Assembly: GCA_031266815.1 (NCBI GenBank)
Contig: JAISAG010000057.1
Span: 1-43,580, forward strand
DNA: 43,580 bases
Reading direction: 5' to 3'
DNA from: Burkholderiaceae bacterium
GTDB lineage: Bacteria > Pseudomonadota > Gammaproteobacteria > Burkholderiales > Burkholderiaceae_D
Part shown: piece by piece, positions 39,455 through 43,580 of the stretch
How positions within the stretch are numbered: the first letter of the stretch is position 1
Layout of the letters: each line of letters starts with the position of its first letter
Translations under genes and position numbers: made by a program
Notes under the pieces: generated by a model
What the model was told of the DNA's origin: nothing
The model's input: only the letters and a program-made list of their open reading frames with translations
The model's database searches: none

Positions 39455-40685
39455 GCCGGTGTTATATCTGGAGTGCCGGTCCGGGGTCAGCGGCGATATG
39501 CTGGTTGCCGCCCTGCTGGATTTGGGAGTGGATCGCGCCTTTTTTTCCGCCGCGCTGGAGAGTCTGGGGCTGGAAGACGTTCACTTTTCCCTCTCCCATG
39601 TCAGCAAGCAGGGGATTCGCGCCTGTGATTTTGCCGTCGTGATACCGGATGCGCACACGCACGCCGACCCGCCGGGTCACGCACACCGGGAAACACACGA
39701 TCACCCGGCGCGCAATCTGTCCGACATTAACGCGCTGATTGAGAAATCTGCGTTGACCGACAACGCAAAGCGGTTGGCAAAAAAAATATTTGTCATTCTG
39801 GCGGAAACGGAAGCCAGGATACATAGCAAGGATGTGTACGATATCCACTTTCACGAAGTGGGCGCGGCGGACTCCATCATGGATGTAGCGGGGATTGCTG
39901 TTTGTGTGGACCATCTGGGCGTGGAACGCGTGGCGGTTTCTCCTTTGACGGACGGGTGCGGTCATGTCGTCTGCCAGCACGGTCGCTTGCCGGTTCCCGT
40001 ACCGGCAGTCGCTGACATGGCGGTGCGGTATGGACTGGCGCTGCATATCAGCGATTGTCCGCACGAACTCGTTACGCCGACAGGCATGGCGGCACTGGTT
40101 GCCTTAAAAACAGAATCGGCGCCGCCGACAGGCGCCATCCGCCAAATCGGCTATGGCGCCGGAAAGCGCGATCTGGCGCACCCGAACGTTTTGCGCGCCA
40201 TGATGTTGTCCGCTCCGCAAGTGTCTGCTCAGAGTGACACGGTCTGGGTACTGGAAGCCAATATGGATGACGCGACCGGAGAACAGTTGGGGCTTGCGAT
40301 GGAGTCGCTGTTTCGGGCAGGGGCGCTGGATGTGCATTACACGCCGGTTTTCATGAAAAAAAATCGTCCGGGCTGGCTCCTGCGCATTATCGCGCAGGAA
40401 GCGCTGGTACCCGCGCTGGAAGAAACCGCTTTCCTGGCGACAACGACCATTGGTATCCGGCGATACCGCTGCGAGCGGCGCATTTTGGTGCGGGATATTA
40501 TTTCCGTGTCATTGCCCTATGGTACGGCACGGGTCAAGCGGTGCCGTCTGGATGACCGCTTGTTCTATCACCCGGAATACGAGAGTGTCAAAGCGCTTTC
40601 AGAAAAAACGGGGATGGACTTTGTTGTGTTGATGGATGAAATCAGAAAAAGAGCAGAGGAGGGTAATTATCATGCACATGGCTGA
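39444..40685 (+). CDS. larC: Nickel-pincer cofactor biosynthesis nickel insertase LarC (single-chain)
   Basis: 'LYLECRSGVSGDMLVAALLDLG', His-rich 'DAHTHADPPGHAHRETHDH', 'DIHFHEVGAADSIMDVAG', 'VWVLEANMDDATGEQLGLAMESLFRAGALDVHYTPVFMKKNRPG'. Confidence 0.94.
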   Translation: MQDEPVLYLECRSGVSGDMLVAALLDLGVDRAFFSAALESLGLEDVHFSLSHVSKQGIRACDFAVVIPDAHTHADPPGHAHRETHDHPARNLSDINALIEKSALTDNAKRLAKKIFVILAETEARIHSKDVYDIHFHEVGAADSIMDVAGIAVCVDHLGVERVAVSPLTDGCGHVVCQHGRLPVPVPAVADMAVRYGLALHISDCPHELVTPTGMAALVALKTESAPPTGAIRQIGYGAGKRDLAHPNVLRAMMLSAPQVSAQSDTVWVLEANMDDATGEQLGLAMESLFRAGALDVHYTPVFMKKNRPGWLLRIIAQEALVPALEETAFLATTTIGIRRYRCERRILVRDIISVSLPYGTARVKRCRLDDRLFYHPEYESVKALSEKTGMDFVVLMDEIRKRAEEGNYHAHG

Positions 40686-41655
40686 TACACTGGTTTCCCC
40701 GGTAACCGGGACAGCGATGCTGGCGGTTTCATCCGGGTTGTTGGGATATTCACTGCGAAAGGTGCGCCAGCAGTTTCAGGAGCAGTGGGTTCCCCTGATG
40801 GGCGTGATGGGCGCTTTCGTTTTTGCAGCACAGATGATTAACTTCGTCATTCCTGCCACCGGTTCCAGCGGGCATGTGACCGGCATTATCCTGTTGGCGG
40901 CCCTGCTGGGACCCTACCCGGCTTTTCTGGTGCTGAGTACGGTACTGGTTTTGCAAGCACTGTTTTTTGCGGATGGCGGTTTGCTCGCCATGGGATGCAA
41001 CATATTCAACATGGCGTTCTGGGGGTGCTTTATCGCGTATCCCCTCCTTTTCAAGCCGTTGGTTAACGGGCAGTATTCCCGGGGGAGACTGGTTTTGGGG
41101 AGCGTCCTCGCCTGCATGGTTTCCGCCCAACTGGGCGCGCTGGGCGTGGTACTGGAAACCCTGGCGTCGGGGATAACGGAATTGCCTTTTTCTACCTTCG
41201 CGCTGCTCATGCTGCCCATTCATCTGGCAATCGGGGCGATTGAGGGCGTGTTGACCGCTTGCGTCCTGCTGATTCTCCATCGGGCAGAACCTCGCTTGCT
41301 GGCGGGCGGGGAGCAAAAAATCCCTTCCGCTGCCCTGCTCTCCTTTTTGGGGATTTCCGCCGTTTTCATGGGAGGATTCGTGTCGCTGATTGCCTCATCC
41401 GCACCGGATGGGCTGGAATGGGCTATCAAGAAGACCTCGGGCGCGACCGATATTCCCGCCACCCATGCCTGGCACGACATCAGCGCGGCCTGGCAGAGCA
41501 AAATTGCCGTTTTGCCGGATTACGCTCTGCCGGGCCTGGGAGAGACACTGGGGACCATGCTGTCCGGGGTGTCTGGCGCGTTGTTGACACTCTTTTTGGT
41601 GTTGTTGCTGGGTATGCTCGTCATCAGACGGAAGAAAAATGCGGACATTCCGTAA
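40672..41655 (+). CDS. cbiM: ECF-type nickel/cobalt transporter substrate-binding membrane protein CbiM/NikM, fused N-like C-terminus
   Basis: 'MHMADTLVSPVTGTAMLAVSSGLLGY' metal-binding N-terminus; 'FVIPATGSSGHVTGIILLAALLGPYPAFLVLSTVLVLQALFFADGGLLAMGCNIFNMAFWG'; C-terminal 'SSAPDGLEWAI'. Confidence 0.92.
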   Translation: MHMADTLVSPVTGTAMLAVSSGLLGYSLRKVRQQFQEQWVPLMGVMGAFVFAAQMINFVIPATGSSGHVTGIILLAALLGPYPAFLVLSTVLVLQALFFADGGLLAMGCNIFNMAFWGCFIAYPLLFKPLVNGQYSRGRLVLGSVLACMVSAQLGALGVVLETLASGITELPFSTFALLMLPIHLAIGAIEGVLTACVLLILHRAEPRLLAGGEQKIPSAALLSFLGISAVFMGGFVSLIASSAPDGLEWAIKKTSGATDIPATHAWHDISAAWQSKIAVLPDYALPGLGETLGTMLSGVSGALLTLFLVLLLGMLVIRRKKNADIP

Positions 41656-42445
41656 ACTGCACGGTTCACAGGCAGACCTGGGGGTGCTGGAATACTGTGC
41701 CGACAGGGACGGCTTTCTTCAGCGGTGTCCGGCTACCCTCAAGCTGGCGTTTACGCTGTGCTTTATTCTCATGGTCGTTTCCGTTTCGCGGTACGACTGG
41801 CAGACCCTGCTGCCTTTTTTTGCCTATCCGCTGATAGCGCTCCCCCTTGTTGGCATGCCCTGGCGTTTTTTTTTGCAGAGGCTGGTTCTCGTTTTTCCCT
41901 TCATCTTTTTTCTGGGGCTTGCCAATGTGTTGAGCGACCAGACGGTCATTCATTATGGGGCGACCGTCAGTTTGCCCGGCGGGGTTGTTTCCTTTGCCGT
42001 ACTGATTCTGAAAACATTGCTGACGGTGGGTTCTGCCCTGATTTTCATCGCCTGTACACCCATTTATCGTGTGGCGGGTGCCCTGGCGACCTTTCGTGTT
42101 CCCTGCCTTTTCGTCATGCAATTTTTGTTGACATGGCGTTATCTGGGAGTGCTGACACGGGAAGCGGGCAACATGGCGGCGGCTTACCACTTGCGGTGCG
42201 GCGGCTCAACACGCGGTATCCGGCTTCGTCACTGGGCGCCGCTGACGGCACAGTTTTTGATTCGCTGCATGGACCGCGCGCACAAGGTGCATCAGGCGAT
42301 GGTATCCCGCCTGTTTGACGCACGGCATATACGCTACGATGCACCGCCCGCACGATTTGCCGACTGGCTGTTGTGGCTGTTTTTGTGTCTGTTGTGCGTT
42401 TTTTTTCGTTTGCTTCACTGGTTTTGCCAGGTATTGTTGTCATGA
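41639..42445 (+). CDS. cbiQ: ECF transporter transmembrane protein CbiQ
   Basis: Overlaps cbiM; 'AMVSRLFDARHI' and 'AAAYHLRCGGSTRGIRLRHWAPLTAQFLIRCMDRAHKVHQAM' coupling region. Confidence 0.88.
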   Translation: MRTFRKLHGSQADLGVLEYCADRDGFLQRCPATLKLAFTLCFILMVVSVSRYDWQTLLPFFAYPLIALPLVGMPWRFFLQRLVLVFPFIFFLGLANVLSDQTVIHYGATVSLPGGVVSFAVLILKTLLTVGSALIFIACTPIYRVAGALATFRVPCLFVMQFLLTWRYLGVLTREAGNMAAAYHLRCGGSTRGIRLRHWAPLTAQFLIRCMDRAHKVHQAMVSRLFDARHIRYDAPPARFADWLLWLFLCLLCVFFRLLHWFCQVLLS

Positions 42446-43140
42446 TTCGCCTGCGGGAAGTGAGTTTGCGCTATCCCGACGGTCACCTGCCCATCCGGGA
42501 CCTGAGTCACCACATCCCCGCCGGGCGGCGCACGGCATTGCTGGGCGCCAATGGTGCGGGCAAGACATCCCTTCTGCTGGCGCTGGTGGGGCTGCTCCCC
42601 TTGCACGAGGGCAGCGCCCGCATTGCGGATATTCCTCTTGAACCCGCGCGGTATCGGGACATTCGCCAAAAAATCGGGCTGGTTTTTCAGAATCCGGACG
42701 ACCAGTTTTTTTCCACAAGCGTAGAGAACGATGTTGTCTTTGGTTTGCACAATCTGGGCTTGTCCGCGGCGGAAATTCAGGCGCGTACGACGCGTATTTT
42801 GCACGTCATGCAGATAGTGCATCTGCGCGAACGCTCTCCCGGCAGGCTCTCCGGCGGTGAAAAACGGAAAGTGGCGCTGGCGGGGGTGCTGGTAATGGAG
42901 CCGGAAATCATTTTGCTGGACGAGCCGACAGCGTATCTTGACCCCCGTTCCCGGCGCGAACTGTGTGACGTATTGCGTGCGTTGCCGCAGACCGTGGTGG
43001 TGGCGACACATGATGTAGCCTTTGCAGAGGCACTCTGTTCGCATGCGATGCTCCTGCGTGATGGATGTCTGGTGCAGGCGGGCGAGATGAAGCAGATTTT
43101 GGAGGAGGAGGAGCAATTACTACAGTGCGGGTTGTGCTGA
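42442..43140 (+). CDS. cbiO: ECF transporter ATPase CbiO
   Basis: Walker A 'LLGANGAGKTSLLLALVGLLP', Q-loop 'GLVFQNPDDQFFSTSVENDVVFGLHNLGL', 'LSGGEKRKVALAGVLVMEPEIILLDEPTAYLDPRSRREL'. Confidence 0.96.
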   Translation: MIRLREVSLRYPDGHLPIRDLSHHIPAGRRTALLGANGAGKTSLLLALVGLLPLHEGSARIADIPLEPARYRDIRQKIGLVFQNPDDQFFSTSVENDVVFGLHNLGLSAAEIQARTTRILHVMQIVHLRERSPGRLSGGEKRKVALAGVLVMEPEIILLDEPTAYLDPRSRRELCDVLRALPQTVVVATHDVAFAEALCSHAMLLRDGCLVQAGEMKQILEEEEQLLQCGLC

Positions 43141-43263
43141 AAACGCGGAATGCGGGTGCATGGCGGTGTTACTTCGTCGTTCGCGCGTTCGCCTACCAGC
43201 GGAGGGTTGTCTCACGCGCTCACTTCCTTGCGCCTTGCCCTGCCTCCCGCATTCCGCGTTTTC
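43139..43263. repeat. Inverted-repeat-bounded element: GAAAACGCGGAATGCGGG ... CCCGCATTCCGCGTTTTC
   Basis: Perfect 18-bp inverted repeats at 43139-43156 and 43246-43263; left arm overlaps the cbiO stop codon. Confidence 0.8.
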
Positions 43264-43371
43264 CTGTAAGGGCATCGGGCGAATCGCGGCGTCTCGCTCA
43301 CTTTCTCGCCTAGCAGCGAGGTATGTCTCGGTCGTTCGCTGCGACGACGCCTTGCGCTTCATCCCGCATTC
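43190..43371. repeat. Degenerate tandem duplication, period 117 bp
   Basis: CGCCTACCAGCGGAGGGTTGTCTC...GCCTTGCCCTGCCTCCCGCATTC (43190-43254) matches CGCCTAGCAGCGAGGTATGTCTC...GCCTTGCGCTTCATCCCGCATTC (43307-43371). Confidence 0.75.
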
Positions 43372-43580
43372 ACCATCTCACAGGGGCAGCTTCCAGTGTT
43401 TTTTCGACACCAAATGTCGTTTTTTGGCAACGTTTAGCGCTCATCCGCAAACTAAAGTCAACATCTCACGCTAAAATCGGTCTTATGGATTGAAAATGTC
43501 CCCCTCTGAACATGCCAGCCCCCCTTGGGGTACCTTTCGAACGCACTGACCTTACAATTCCGGGAAAAATCATGGAAAAC

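Noticed and set aside
43141-43474. Small ORFs 43065-43313 (+), 43120-43362 (-), 43160-43474 (+)
   Set aside because: They fall in the inverted/tandem repeat region and have no protein-like signature

Overview
The window is chromosomal DNA. Gene content and order (cysS-alkA-accA-tilS-lysC, metG-scpA, psd-pssA, argA-yggX) look like a Burkholderiales-type betaproteobacterium; that assignment is inference. Most of it is ordinary housekeeping sequence. I saw no tRNA, rRNA, CRISPR array or transposase. Four regions stand out. (1) 33.8-43.1 kb: a compact co-oriented cluster with a Tat-signal DUF362 protein, a NapH/NapG-like fused membrane polyferredoxin with an internal RRDF motif, its own TatA and TatC, LarB, a single-chain LarC, and a CbiM(N)/CbiQ/CbiO nickel/cobalt ECF importer. 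A CysB-type LysR regulator is divergent to it. No recognisable LarA or LarE is in the window. I propose an undescribed system in which nickel-pincer cofactor synthesis is linked to Tat export and membrane redox. (2) nrdD-nrdG at 22.8-25.8 kb: the conserved glycyl-radical tail of class III RNR (RRITGYLVG...RVKH) lies on a separate ~56-aa ORF with its own Shine-Dalgarno sequence, so the RNR appears split. (3) A ModE-like wHTH/PBP-type regulator divergent from an OFA-family transporter, with a perfect TATATGCA-N6-TGCATATA palindrome between them. (4) A structured repeat after cbiO, with 18-bp perfect inverted repeats and a degenerate 117-bp-period tandem duplication.
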